Assembly: GCA_963513935.1 (NCBI GenBank)
Contig: OY740765.1
Span: 120,161,362 to 120,225,361 of the forward strand
Length of the DNA stretch: 64,000 nt
Direction: 5' to 3'
Source of the DNA: Aphrophora alni
Lineage: Eukaryota > Arthropoda > Insecta > Hemiptera > Aphrophoridae
The notes under the pieces were generated by a model. The model was not told where the DNA came from. It saw only the letters and a list, made by a program, of their open reading frames with translations, and made no database searches. Position 1 is the first letter of the stretch, and each line of letters opens with the position of its first letter. A program made the translations under genes and the position numbers. Positions 33,208 to 46,200 of this stretch are shown piece by piece.

Positions 33208-33690
33208 GACTCCCTCCCCTCTCTCTTCATATAAATATCTGTAGGTTTGGTCAGACCCTAATTCCAGATACGATGTTATAAAATATTAAACTACTATTCC
33301 TAAAGAGTATTTATGCAGTTTCATCAAGGTATTTTTTAAATTTTTTAGTTATTGATGAAAATACATGACCCCTCCCTTCCCTCTTCATTTAAACACATGT
33401 AACTCTGGCCAGACCTTAATTTCAGATATTGTGTTTATTAATTATTAAACCACTATTCCTAAAGATGATTTATGCAAAGTTTCATGGGAGTAATTATAAA
33501 AATTTTCAGTTATTGATGAAAATATATGTCCCCCTCCCCGGCCCTCTTTATCACTAAAACAGCTGTAGGTCTGGTCAGTCCCTAATTCCATTTATTGTGG
33601 TTATAGAATATTAAACTACTGTTCCTAAAGAGTATTTATACAAAGTTTCATCGAGGTAATTTAAAAAGAATTTTAGTTGTTGATGAAAAT
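33208..33690 (+). repeat. Tandem repeat, three units of about 160 bp
   Basis: Units begin at about 33208, 33367 and 33527 with GACTCCCTCCCCTCTCTCTT and its variants. They share TCTGGTCAGACCCTAATT-like, CTATTCCTAAAGAGTATTTA-like and TTTCATCGAGGTAATT-like blocks and end in TTAGTTATTGATGAAAATA. Identity between units is roughly 75-85 percent by eye. It could be a small satellite array or an internal repeat of an unrecognised element. Confidence 0.85.
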
Positions 33691-36315
33691 ATGACTAAAA
33701 CTTCTATAATAATTGAATTTAGGGTGTTGCTGAATTACAATTTTTATGTTTAAAATTGAATAATTAGCAGTTTATAACTTCTTATTTATTAAATTACTAG
33801 TATTAGCTTTTTTTACTTAAATAAGAAAAGAGTTATTAGGTAAAATTTATTTAAAATTAGAAATTTTCCTGGGTGGATGTTTTTAGGTTAGGAATATGTT
33901 AGGATAGTGCTCAGCGTTGAACAGTGTTGCGGTGAAAACTGTTATCACGACATAACACTGTTATTTAATACTGATATATTAAATAACAACACTTTTTAGT
34001 TAACACCAACTTCCCAGCAATACGTCGCATAACTTTGGGGGCAACGACCAACATGAGAAGACAATGACCCTTTTCTGAAACCCAAGATATTTTGTTTGTT
34101 GAATTCGGTGTTATCAAATCGAGGTAGAATTTCTATTAAATCTGCCTATTTCAAAAATCGATCTACCAAAATGTCCACACATTTTATGTTTAAGTAATTA
34201 TATGTGTAATGTTTTCAGTTTGTCAAATTCTTTAGCAAATGTTAAAATGATTTTGACATCAATTAAGATTACCGGTATATAAATTCATTTATCTGCGTTA
34301 ATCTACTCCAAGTAGTATTTCTAGATAATTATGATTTTAAGATAGGTAAAGATTTGATTTCAAAGTTAACAATAAAAACAAATAAAAAATACAGAATTTG
34401 TGTTTTTTGTTTTAAGTGTCAGGAAAGGGGAGCACAATAGATCTTTAAAGATTGCAGTGAAATGATAACCCTTAATATACAATATAATACATCTAAGTTT
34501 ACTTAAGAAAAACAATGCACAAAATTTTGGATATAAATTGAGAAAGTTACTATTTACAACTGTTTAAAATATCCTCACAAGTATTCATACAAATTTTACA
34601 GACACCATAATTATTTTTTCATTTCTAGCAACAACAGCAAAAACAATTACAGCCAACAACACAATACAACATGGGAACACAAGTACAAAATATACAATTG
34701 AAGTTATTAAAATTATAAAGTTATACTTTTAATTTTTGTATATACTGTGGGACAGTTTATATTCAGATTTTTATTTACACCATTCCATCTACCACAGTAT
34801 CTCAATATCACATTCTATTGTTTAGAATGTTCAGTGGAGATGTAAGAAAGACAGAATTAATGTGAATGGATTTCTAAATCTGACAGTCTATATCTCCACA
34901 ATGGGCTTTGTAAACAACACAAGATCCACCTGACATATTCTTTTTGTTAGAAATTCAAGCAACAATTCAACTCGTTGGCAAAGCAAGCAATAAAACCACT
35001 AATCATGGTACTTACCCAGCCCATTATACAGTGTAATATAACCAGATCCTTTAAATGTAATGGCCAAAAGTTGGTTTTTGGAAATTGTAGGAAATGTTAA
35101 ATTATATTGGTATATATAGGGGCCGTATCCAGAAAATTGAGTTAGTTTAAAACAGTTGTTACATAAGTTTTCTGTATTCATAACTAATTGGGTATATCAC
35201 TTGCTTTCTTAAAATGTTGGCTAGGCTCTAACAGACCTAGTAAATATGTATATATTAGAAAGTCACCACTTCCTTCATTCGTGTCAGTATCTTAGCATAA
35301 TGAGCCTCAAACTTGTACATATGTGAAGGAGACAAATACTCACTATGGTCGTGTTGGTGACTCAACCCTGCTAGATCTCAAAACCATACAAATATTACAT
35401 TTTATTTAGAGGTCAGCATTCAAAACTACATTTTTGACTATAACTTCGATGACAGTATTTGTCATTGTAGAGAGGCGAAGTTTGTACTATTGAACACAGA
35501 ATTGAAATCTATAAATTTTTATCTAATTTAGTGCATTATACAGTACCTTGAATAACAAAGGAGATATAAATATGAAATAGTTTAATATGGTCAGAATTTT
35601 CACATTTGTAATTAGATTTTTCTGAATGTCAATAGGGTTATCTATGAGCACACTATTGTCCTCTAAACCAAATTTCATGTTCCTATCTTTATTATTTTAG
35701 CTTCTATTGTGCTTATGTATAAATGGAGGGATGGTATGTAAAAATAGTTTTTAGATTTCCTAAGGCTATGGATCGGTCAAAAAATGGAGGTTAACATTTT
35801 TTATGTTTAACAAACTTACCCTATACAGTGTTTCAAGTACTGGGTTAGTAGTAGCTTATGAGGTCATAAAAACCTTACAAGAAAAAGCATGTCGCTACCA
35901 CTTTTGGCAGAGTAATCCTCGAGAAGCTGTGTTTCGCTGATTTAAAATCACAGGTAGGAATAAGGCGTAACAGAATGAATAATTAAAACAAAGTTCATTA
36001 TATTTTTTTTTTATTTTACTCAAATATTAAACAACAGTATTTCAATTGATACATTTATTTAACACAAACTAAATAGCTACCCCACAGAGTTATTGTCAAT
36101 TAAAGCTATTTTGCATTAACAGGCTTGACTGAACAATGAAGGAAAATAGCAGCATATTCAAAACACTGATACAGAATTATTTTGGTAAAAGCTTCAATAG
36201 TTAATTTAAATTTCTCCCAAAAATATAATACTTTAAAATTCAAACATCTTTTCTTAATTATGAAACTGATCCTGATAAACACATTTTATATCACATATAA
36301 ACATCAAAACACCAT
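33691..36315. other. AT-rich DNA, no convincing gene
   Basis: Contains a palindrome near 33953-33991 (GTTATTTAATACTGATATAT ... AAATAAC). A 60-codon minus-strand frame at 34999-35181 ends at a GTAAGT, but it matches nothing I know. No exon is called. Confidence 0.4.
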
Positions 36316-36319
36316 TTAA

Positions 36320-37238
36320 CCCATTCACCTACATGTTTTCTAAGCAATTTAGGGTCTACAATATCCAGTTCTTTCCAGATTTTGTATCCCTTTAAATATT
36401 CTATTATAACTTGTGTTATATCTATTAGTCAGAATGATATTATATTTTATAAAGTTATGTGTCAAAGTATAAGTATTTGTGTGTGTTAATTTCTAATAAT
36501 TATATTTATATATTTTATGTAGAACTTTGGTAATATTATAATCAGTAGTTATTTTTGTTATCAATAGTACAAAATTTCTAAAAAACAATAACGATATATA
36601 TGACATAGTATTACAGAAACAAATTTTCCATTACTTTGAAAACTATAGAGTTTTAGTTATATTTTTATAAATTTTCCTATTGTTATAAAATTTAAATAGT
36701 TTCTCAGGTTCTTATGTTTATTGGTTAAATGAATAATTTAACATTTTGTTAGCTTTAATATCATTTAATTAATGTTAGTTGATATTGGTAATAATAACAA
36801 TTAATTTGCTAATATACCTAAATAAAAATTTGTTTAGTTGTCGATTTGGGTATTCTTTTTTATAATTAGCAGTATTTTTTTAACTTTTATTCATATACTC
36901 CTATATTATACAAAATTATTACATATAATGCGAATGTACAATAAACTAGGTCTACCCATCACCGATATACACAAATGGTCATGATAGTCCATTGTGAAAG
37001 GAAACTACAAACACTAAAAATTGAACCTGACTGTTGGTTACAATATTTATTTTATTGAGAAATACCAACTTATAAATAATAGTCTGCAATATCAAACAAT
37101 CACAAGGAGTTAACAGGAAATTGATTGGTGTTGTTATTTTCAAGAAATAAACAAAAACTAGATGCAGAATTATTCCGTCAATGTATGATAGGGCATGGAA
37201 CAATTGACGGAACATTTCCATGGAAGTAGGCGAATGGG
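36320..37238. mobile_element. TTAA-flanked MITE (piggyBac-type)
   Basis: The 919-bp element is flanked by TTAA at 36316-36319 and 37239-37242, with terminal repeats CCCATTCACCTACAT and, inward from the right, CCCATTCGCCTACTT (13 of 15 identical). AT-rich inside; no coding capacity. It differs in end sequence from the MITE at 13126 and from the piggyBac at 4910, so it belongs to a third family. Confidence 0.75.
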
Positions 37239-37242
37239 TTAA

Positions 37243-38563
37243 TTAAAACATTGTTACAATAATATAAATATTGTGTCAAAAATTCTCTGATATTTTTCTA
37301 TCACCTTCCAAATATTGTACATAATATCACCTTATTATATAACTAAAAAATTTGCATTGTAAGTAAATTAAAAAATGTAGCATTGCAGATACAAATTACA
37401 AATCTTATAACATAATTTTTGAAATATTTACAAGTGTTTTACATGAGCTAAGCATAACATACTGAAATGAATTTTCTATATACTCCAATAAATTTGTACA
37501 GGTATATAGATTCTTGCTTGGGAATCATATACAATGATTTTTTGAGTAAAATGATCAATTTATGTAACAAAAAAAATTATATCATCATGGGTTTCTAATT
37601 TATTTTTTAAATCAGGTATTCACAAAATGCAAGAAAAAAATTACTACTATGTGGAGACCTTTTGGTAGAGAATCGACCACTAGGCAGTGGTAGCGATAAG
37701 GAACCAATTGCAGTAATAGATAAGGAAGATATTTTTTTTAAAAGCTTGATCTACACCCCTTTCCTCTTGAGGAGCTTGCAAAAAATGGAGTAATAATTAA
37801 TTCACTATTTGTAATTAGGTTAATTGTTGGGGTTTCAGTTAGTTTTATTTGGAATTTAGTGTTACTTGGAAGTGTTACTAAATATATTTTCATACTGTAA
37901 GATTAATTACAGGACCTTTGTGGTAAATACCCTTACTTATTAGAGTAAGTGTTAGCTTACATAGTTAACAAAATAAAATTTTGCTATCAACCTTAATGAA
38001 ACTCAACAATTTATTAGATCTGGTCGAGGGATGGTAACGACCAAGCTTTTCTACTTTAACACTGGATGTACTCTAAGTGTCATGATAAATTTAGTAAATT
38101 TCAACTAATTTAACTGAAACATAGCACAGAGATTTGTTATACAGACTAAATTCTTTCTGGACAGCACGATCATACTCAATGTAACTCAACATGAGTAAAT
38201 GTGTGGAAAAAAAAAATAAATAAATAAAATTACGTTGCCAAAAAAATTACATTTCATATCTAATTATGAAATTAGTTCATGGAGAATTTGTTTCTAACTC
38301 TAATTTTGACTGAGAAAAATATTGAAGAATCTTTTTGTTTAAATATATCGTTCTTTGTCATTTCGTTTTGCCCATCATGCTAGACTTAACAAATAAAAGT
38401 TGCCTACACAGACTATCCATTTGTTGAAATATAATTCAGTTCAAGAAAATATTGAATTATTTTATTTAACATCTATTCATATAAATCTTTAGAAATAAAA
38501 AATGCTACAAAACTAGTCTATATTTTAAAGATTAGTTCCATGTCAAATTCTTTCAAACACAAA
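37243..38563. other. AT-rich DNA, no gene recognised
   Basis: No coding signal. A 12-base inverted match (TCGCTACCACT at 35892 and its reverse near 37685) spans the MITE but is too short to call an element. Confidence 0.4.
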
Positions 38564-38571
38564 CTTTATTT

Positions 38572-38770
38572 GGTACTTACGTATTAACGCCACCGCAGCA
38601 GAAGTTGCGCTATATATATATATATATATAAGGTTTGGCCAGGTGTTTATATATATATATAGCTACCTGGCCAAACCTGTCGTGATATATAATTATATCG
38701 CAAAGTAAGCAAATATTGGCGCAAATATATAGCGCAACTTCTGCTGCGGTGGAATTAATACGTAAGTACC
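38572..38770. mobile_element. Palindromic MITE with 8-bp target duplication and nested hairpins
   Basis: The 199-bp element is flanked by CTTTATTT at 38564-38571 and 38771-38778. Its outer inverted repeats of about 46 bases begin GGTACTTACGTATTAA at both ends and run through CACCGCAGCAGAAGTTGCGC with two or three differences. Inside is a second inverted repeat, AGGTTTGGCCAGGTG at about 38631-38645 against TACCTGGCCAAACCT at about 38665-38679, around an AT run. The whole can fold into a nested hairpin or cruciform. The 8-bp duplication suggests hAT-, P- or Merlin-like mobilisation, but GGTAC ends fit none of them clearly. Confidence 0.85.
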
Positions 38771-38778
38771 CTTTATTT

Positions 38779-40084
38779 TTAACAGATTTGTGGAGTTTTT
38801 AAAAAATAAAACTTATTTACTTAAAATTTATAAGCATTGCCATAATATTTTCAAACTTGTAGTAATTACTCTTTCTGCCATGCTATTAATTGGGAAGATA
38901 TTATACAGTGATTTTTATTTAATATTTTGAAGAAAAACTTCTTGAAAAAATTTTGGTCTTGTAGTGGTAAAATTTCGATTGTAATTCTGAAATGTAGTAT
39001 GAAAATATTTGATTACTCCGTGAGCCAGGACTGGAATAAATTTTTGTGGGCTTTGGTGACATATTCTTCTTGTTTTAAGAAAATATAAACATTTTCCCAA
39101 GATTATAAATATAAAATAACAATTTCATCAACCGACAACACCATGATCACGACTGTCCATGTGAGGGAGCTTGTAATTTATCTGCCTCCAACATGAGGAC
39201 TCTTGGTGCTGACAATCAGTGCAAACCATTCAGCCAGAAATCAGCTATCACTGGTGTGTATACACAAATATTAGATGGGTGTCTCTAATGGTTGTCAATG
39301 GACACCTACAGCTGACTCAACAGTTGAGTAAAATTCCACAACTGTTGGCAACTATGATTCGTTAGGAATTGACTTTTGTATTCCAGCAGTAAGAAAACAT
39401 GTTTACATCTGATAGTCATTTGTATAATTGTATTAGTTATATTTACCAATAAATAAAATCATTATAGTTTTACTATTGTGACTCGGTATACCGTAACATC
39501 ACAAGAAAATAAATCTACTAAATATACTACAGTATTTAGTAATAAATAATTTAAATTCTAAACTATTGCTAAATATTGCATGATAATTAACTGTTGATTA
39601 TAATTGTTAATAGTTTTTATTAAATATAACTATAAAGTATTATATTGCAGAGACCTGTTCTAATTAAAGTTAAAATACAAATTTTTGTTTTGAAAATCTG
39701 AGGTAGCAATTTGTTTCTGTCATGAAGATGACACTTTTTGAACATTTTATGATTGGGGCAACCAGCCTAATTCAACATTTATTTGAAAATAGGGGTGAGA
39801 TGATACCTCATTGAACTGTTTAATGAAAACTAATTTATAATGAGCAGTCTCAATCCAAAATAATAGCCAGTGAAAAATTAACATTTTATTATTTTGATGA
39901 CAAGCATCATGGAGGCTCAGATTAAAACATTTTTATTCTAATAAATTAGTTTCAATGAACCTTTCTTTGTTACTTTTAAACAACAGCAAAATTCATACAT
40001 TTGTCATCAATTATAATGACATTTATTAGATAAAAATGAAAAGAACAAACGTTAAAAGGAAAAGAAAAATCAAACAATAAATTA
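38779..40084. other. Non-coding DNA, no gene recognised
   Basis: A GC-richer patch at 39130-39360 (for example CATGATCACGACTGTCCATG) has no open frame or splice pattern I trust. Confidence 0.4.
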
Positions 40085-40570
40085 GTTTACAATTTGGTTT
40101 TGTAATTTACTGGCACATAATTTAAAATGACTGCAGTCTTTCAGGTAAAATAGATCAAGATTGTATAATTTATCATTCCAATTCTACTGATGATGTCAGT
40201 ATTATAAGACAGTGATGAAGTATTATAAATATTCAAATTCGAATACTAGTGAATTTTTCAGAGAAATAAAAAAAAAATCCATGTATTCACTTAAACTTTA
40301 TCTTATTGCATTTAAGGTATGTTTTCCATATGAGAGATGCATGTACGTCAGAAAATTTCACAATTAAAAGTGCTCTGAGATTCTTGATGTCCAGTTGCTT
40401 TTCTATTGATGAAACCTGGTATTTTAGAGGTCTGGTTTTAAAAGTGCTTGATGTGAGACTGTAACCCTATTGTCCAGTAACATTGTAGATTGATTGAAAG
40501 ACTATATCATGCTTTTTCAATAAAGATTCATCAACCTTATAAGACAAAGATTTGGTGGATTTTTTGCAAG
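40085..40570 (-). pseudogene. LINE (Jockey-like) C-terminal fragment, family A
   Basis: Related to 12130-12720 on the same strand. On the minus strand one frame reads TDIISRIGMINYTILIYFT and KTAVILNYVPVNY, parallel to SDIMSRMFRDWNNKLYSLHI in the other copy. An internal deletion and poly-A run break it (A run at about 40268-40277). Further on, a GATGAAACC...TTTTAGAGG block parallels the MLGFIKK-coding block of the first copy. Confidence 0.55.
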
Positions 40571-42439
40571 TGTCACATCAAATTAGATGTCACTAAAAGT
40601 TGTAATAACTTACTTGTAGTGTGTAAGAGGGGGTTTAAAGACATCACATTTTAGAGGGTTACGAAAAACAAATATTAAGATGTTTGTATATCCCCTCTCC
40701 AATAAATGTTCAACCAAATTTTTAAAAGTTCAACTACAACCGTTTAATAATTTTTGTATGATTTTTTTTTTAAATAAACGTTTTAAAATGAGATGTGTTA
40801 AAATACTCCCCAAGTGCAACCTATGTTTTTCGGTGCTAAATATAAAATTACTTATCAATTTAAAAAAAAAATTAATTTAAGACCTATGGCTGATATACTT
40901 TTATTATTATTAAATTTATTAATATATGGAGTAAAAATTAAATATATTAGCAAAACCAGAGGGAAAGTAATTGCTGTAAAACATCACAAAACAAAATTAA
41001 ATAAACAAACATATGGATGACGATAGTGATATTTTAAATGAGGGAATAATGCAATATCATTGTTATATTTAAAAGATAAACAATTAGCCAAAGTCAAAAT
41101 ACACAGATTCTTGATTGCAATTTTGTAATATGTTTCATTAAGCATTTCTAATTTAAAAACTTCAATGATGAATACTTAAAAATAATATTATAACATTGAG
41201 ACACTCATATCACTTCTTATTCACTTTTGATTTCTAATAGCGAAAGTATTACACACATCGAAGGCATATTTTAAAGTAAGGGTTTAAAATTTATTTTAAA
41301 ATACTGTTAACAATAATATGCTAACAGAAGTTAAATCACATCAATTTAAATACTCCTTTTTGTGGTACAATTTTAATATTTCAGAAATTAAATAGAGTAA
41401 ATGAATGACACTATACACAAATATCAAAAAGGAAATCATATAAACCATATTTAAGTTTAATGTAATTAATTTCTCATGGTTATTATGAAATATCTTGACA
41501 AATTAGCTAACTTGTATAAATTTGGCTTGCTTTAAAATAAATTTGTTTGGCAATTTTTTTGTAATACATTACATTAATGTAAAATTTACTCAAATTCTTA
41601 CAAGTTAAGGAAATAAGTGCTTAAATCCAAAATGAGTAAACACTCTTCGCTATAACTTTCCAATATTCTTTCATTAAATCTAGATCTGGTAAAAAACACT
41701 ATACGATTCTTACATTGATCTGTGATGCCTAAGTAGTTGAGCGATTTAAAAAAAGATTTCAGTGAACAATATTATTAAGACTAAATGTAGTTCAATCTTA
41801 ATGAACTTAGATTCATTGGAAAGCTGACATTCGGTTATTTTCCTTTCAGACATTTAATACTACTGATTTGACCAGATGAACAACTGCAATTCAAATGGCC
41901 ATGATATTACCACAGCTATAATTTTTTAAATTATGTTGAGGCTGTTCTTTGTTATAGTCTATCAGGATAAAAATGATCCTGTAAGAATATTTTCCGGACA
42001 CGCAAAGGAGCAGAGTAATAATCTGGCAGCCTCCTCCTACTGCTAAAATTTGCTATGTTTGTAGTGAAATTAGCAAGCCATTGGAGAAGTTATGGTTTCT
42101 GAAAAGAAATGACTACTCCAAAATCAGTGTCAGAATCAGGCAAGTCTTTTTGTGGGCATGTTTGGACAATTCTATTTAAAGTGACAGAATATTTAAAAGA
42201 TGTATGCTATGAAACAAAACAATAACTAGACCTAAAGCTCTTGAAGATCTACCTCTATTATATATCCATGTGTTCTATGTTAGTCCATCTTATTAATTAC
42301 CCATCAATTTCATTATAACCTCCTATATATTTTGAAAAATAAAACCCATCTTCCATTTCCCACAAACAACTAAGGTACCCAGCAATTTGACACAAACCTA
42401 CTACGGGAAAAGTCATTGTTCCCATAGTTATACATGCAG
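40571..42439. other. AT-rich DNA downstream of the cobalamin-binding gene; 3' untranslated region probably included
   Basis: No coding exon. If the last exon at 42440-42492 is right, the 3' untranslated region lies just below it. I did not fix a polyadenylation site. Confidence 0.35.
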
Positions 42440-42492
42440 TCAGTGATTGCAAAACCATACACAATAAACCTTGTCCAATTGTTTGGTCTGGA
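42440..42492 (-). CDS. Tentative last exon of the cobalamin-binding protein gene
   Basis: After an acceptor (GTTTCATAG, ending at 42493) the minus strand gives TC, then 16 codons and TGA. Joined to the phase-1 G that ends the previous coding exon (46757-46911) it reads VQTKQLDKVYCVWFCNH, directly after NQLVAPT. In this family the DUF4430 domain ends with a short strand of the type GDHYLFWYK, so LDKVYCVWF fits in place and length. Phase and length (53 bases) agree exactly. Against it: the acceptor has a weak pyrimidine tract, a longer open frame overlaps in another phase, and the match is short. An unseen alternative last exon is possible. Confidence 0.45.
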
Positions 42493-44329
42493 CTATGAAA
42501 CATAACCTACAAATAAATATAACTAAACTAACATCAAACTATCAGAGTATTTACTTTGAATACTGTTTCAATTTTGTATGAAAAAAAATTAAAAAATTCT
42601 TAAACATAGCATATCATCACAGACGAATATGATGGTCAGTTCTAGAGTTAAGAAATATTTCACCGGTTTTTAATTAGTGATTAGAAAATACTTAGCAGTA
42701 GTGACATTGTGTATGAGATAACAGCATCTCTTGCAAATAGACAACAGTAATATATCTTTCTATTTGAAAATTATAGTAGTTTTTGATGTTTTCAAAATAG
42801 ATGTTGTGCTTAAAAGATTTTGATTTATTTCAAGAATCTGACAAAACAAACTAATTTTATTTTACAATTATTGTCAAATCAAATGACTTAAACTAAGAAA
42901 TTTTATGTTGTCTAAATAATTTTTACTTTGTTAATTAGCAACTTTCACAGCTTGAAAATGCACATAAACTAATTCCAGACATAATAACAGGATAAATTTC
43001 TTACCATTCTTATCATTACTCGAAAATATTAATTATTAATAAGTACCTAATTTTATTATTAAATTGAACAAAAACAATAATTCATTGTAACAAACTCAGT
43101 GTAGGACTTCTTTATTATATATTGCCCTGAGTGGTTTTACCCATGACTTATCACAAAACAATTTTCTTCTTTTCTTTTACTGGTACTACAAAACTAATAT
43201 TGTGTATCTTACGATAAGGAATAACAATTTAAATAGTACTAATTGGAACATTGTTGTTCACAGTTTATAATAATATTGAAATAATAAAATATAATGCTGA
43301 TGAATTTCTACACTTGCCAGTATTGATCTGGCTAAAACTTATTTAAACACTGTAACAAATAGAAGTGATTGTATCTGAAGCAAAAATATTTACTTAATTC
43401 TGGTAAGAGCAGAGTAACTCGTGTAACAGTGTATTCTTTACAATTTCTTGTACCAGAATAGATAATGTTCATCATCTTGCACAATCAAGTCATCAACACC
43501 TATAAAATTTCAAGAAAAAGGTTAAATATTTTCAAGTTATGAGATATTGTTACCAAGTAAATATTTTATCCCTCAATATCTTAATGTCTCTTGATTCTCT
43601 CAATATAAATTGGTATAATTTGCTGACAACACATCCATAGTGTGCTGGAATGAGGGAGTTGATGGTCATATGAATACATTTTTCTCAGTTGCCAATTTGG
43701 TGACAAATTATTTAATTAATAAGCTATGTTTGAATATTGACAAATGGCTGTAATTGAGTTTACACATAGAGGTACAAATAGAGGTACTCAATTTAAAATG
43801 GAGTTAACAAGGTTAATTATATAAAGATATCGTACCCTATTGGTAAATTTTAATGGTTTTTCTATTGATATGTAATTGACATTATTTTAAACTTTATTTG
43901 CTATATGAGTTAAATTTTTAAGTAGGTATTCATTATTATAATATCATTAAGTCTGTGAGTTATACAACCATATTTTGTGTACAAAAAATAAAAAGTGCAA
44001 TTGCACAGCTTGGATTTTATCTGTTAAGAAGTGAACTATTCACTATTCATTATACTTCAATGTTTATAAAAAAACAAGAATCAATAAAGAACTCAATAAC
44101 TCGACTACCACAATAAATCATTTCATTTTGTTTTAAAGTTATTGAATAATTATGAATTGTTCATATTACAGATTTAATTTATTATGACATTCGGTACTAT
44201 TTGTGTAAATAAAATTAATAAAGATTCTGATTCCATCTCCTTAATAATGGATAATGTAATCTCTTGGTCATCATCGCCTTATAATAAAAAAGAAAGAAAA
44301 AATATAAACTAAAGACCCCTATCCCTTGA

Positions 44330-44405
44330 TTACTCTAATAGCATCAGGGTTAGAAAAGAACAAGAGTTGGTCAAGATGGATCTAATAGGGAAGATGAAAG
44401 TGAGG
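44330..44405 (+). repeat. Dispersed repeat, paired with 47890-47965 on the opposite strand
   Basis: TACTCTAATAGCATCAGGGT and the following GAACAAGAGTTGGTCAAGAT match, on the minus strand near 47890-47965, TACTCTAATAGTGTCAGGGT and GAACAAAAGTTGGTCAAGAG. It reads YSNSIRVRKEQELVKMDLIG in one frame, so it may be a coding piece of an unrecognised retroelement. Confidence 0.55.
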
Positions 44406-45187
44406 GATGTAACGAATGAATATATGGGTTACATCCATATATAGATGTAAAGGGTATAGGTTCAGTTAGGTTATAACATAAAATCAACAAGACTGCTGGA
44501 ATAAAATCCTGCGTTCATGAAATGTAAATAACTCACAGGGCGAATTGAACCAGAAGATTTGAACCAATTAGAATCAAGAAATTAAAAGAACTAAAACTAA
44601 GAGAGGATAAGGAAAATTGGATAGAAATGTGGAGCTTAGACATTCAGGATCCAACAATGAAACAATTAACATTAAAAAGAGGAAGCAATAATAATTTGAA
44701 CTGATAAATCTAAAATAAAATAAAATAAAAAATACATTTTTTAAAGGAACAAACATCTAAAATTAATTTGTATAAGGTTATGATAGACAAAAAGTAAAAG
44801 TACAAAGTGCAATTTGAACAAGAGAAAGTTTTACGAATAATAAATGTGTTGAAAAATGTAGTTTCTTAAAATATTGTATATTATAGTGTTGTTTAGTGTG
44901 CCCTTCAAAAAGGAAAACTGAAGAACATTATTTTTTAAATGTCTGGACAATAAAATAAAAATAAATATAAGGCACAAAAAAAGAAGAGCATACAAACACA
45001 ATATTTTTTTAGAGTTTGCAAGTATATGTTTTTTTTTTAAATGAGTAGTAAATTATTATAAAATGAAAATTTAAAAAATTTGTTTTAAAAATATTTTAAA
45101 TCAATACTTTGTAAAACTATATATGAACTTCTTGAAACTAAAACTTTTCAAGGAAGTAATTTTACATCATGTAGAATTTTTTTTAAT

Positions 45188-45226
45188 GTGTGTGTGTGTG
45201 TGTGTGTATGTGTGTGTGTGTGTGTG

Positions 45227-45292
<66 letters not shown>
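45188..45292 (+). repeat. (TG)n microsatellite
   Basis: About 105 bases of alternating TG with a TATG and a GCG interruption. It is the longest dinucleotide run in the window. Confidence 0.97.
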
Positions 45293-45296
<4 letters not shown>

Positions 45297-45594
45297 TTGA
45301 AATTAGAATTTAAGTGTAAAGGAAAACGTGTGTCGCTTTATATAAGTAAATGATTAATTTTAAACTCTAAAGCATAGCTTTGATTTTTTATTACCCACTA
45401 TTAAACTGGAAGAACCTGAGTCACAGCCAAGGAAATATTATAATTTTAATTAAATATTGTGACTTTTATATGTAGACCTAATAATTCTAACAGGTTTAAA
45501 GTTTCATTAAAAGTTTAAAAAATCTTACTAAATATAAAAGCCTTATTAGAACCTATTAAGTTTTACACCAAGCACACTATAAACAAACCATTTC

Positions 45595-46200
45595 TGGCAG
45601 AAGATGTACTACATGTTCATATGGATAGATCATTGGTGGACAGTTTGAGCAGTGCAGGAGCGGGTGTATTTTCGACACTGTTTTTCCAATACATTGCTGT
45701 TGGAAAGAATAAGTCGAGCTTTGATGCCGAGGTAGTAATGAAAGTGGCATTACAAAATCTCAGTTGGAAATAAAATAGTTTTTTGAACTCTTAGCTCTTA
45801 ATGGCCATTCAGGCTGTATTGTCAAGAGGATCTGAGAGTTTTCAGGAAGCAAGATGTCTAAGACAAGTGAATGCACTTAGTAAGAAGAATATGCATCCAA
45901 TAGATCCCATCACATATCATATGACACCAAAGTTCACAAATATAACTACAACTCAACTGAAAAATCTGAGGACACAACCTTAAAATCAATCTTTGCTGAT
46001 AAAAACAGAACATCTCTCAGAAGGTAAAAAGTCAGGAATAGAAAAGTTGTAGACCAATAAACCAAGAAAATAGGGAGTTGCAAATTTTAAACTTGAAACT
46101 TTTCATGACTGCTTCACAACTCATCTTTGTAGGCTTGGGACTTTCGAACACCAAGAAATGTTGACTGTACAGGGAACCGGTTTCATAAATGGTTAAGGCT
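45595..46200 (+). pseudogene. I-type LINE RNase H and C-terminal fragment
   Basis: Reading LAEDVLHVHMDRSLVDSL, then SSAGAGVFSTLFFQYIAVGK and KSSFDAEVVMKVALQNL: this is the N-terminal half of a retroelement RNase H domain (usually TDGS, AGAGVF, FxAEI.A). Further on, AAIQAVLSRGSESFQEAR (about 45803-45860) and HDCFTTHLCRLGTFEHQE (about 46107-46160) follow in order. The first catalytic Asp (in HMDRS) and the Glu of DAEV are visible. Stops and frameshifts kill it. It is antisense to the host gene, in its intron. Confidence 0.7.

Noticed and set aside
34999..35181. Minus-strand frame of 60 codons ending at a GTAAGT, a possible exon
   Set aside because: The acceptor side is weak and the peptide (KLTQFSGYGPYIYQYN...) matches nothing I recognise. 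No neighbouring exon is seen.
36979..37221. 80-codon minus-strand frame
   Set aside because: Lies inside the TTAA MITE and includes its terminal region; no protein similarity.
35892..37696. 12-base inverted match (TCGCTACCACT) around the TTAA MITE, a possible larger element
   Set aside because: Too short and without target duplication; likely chance in 1.8 kb.
42297..42503. Open 68-codon minus-strand frame overlapping the tentative last cobalamin exon
   Set aside because: It has no ATG-supported start and no family-like pattern. The overlapping phase gives a peptide that continues the upstream exon in phase and ends at a stop.
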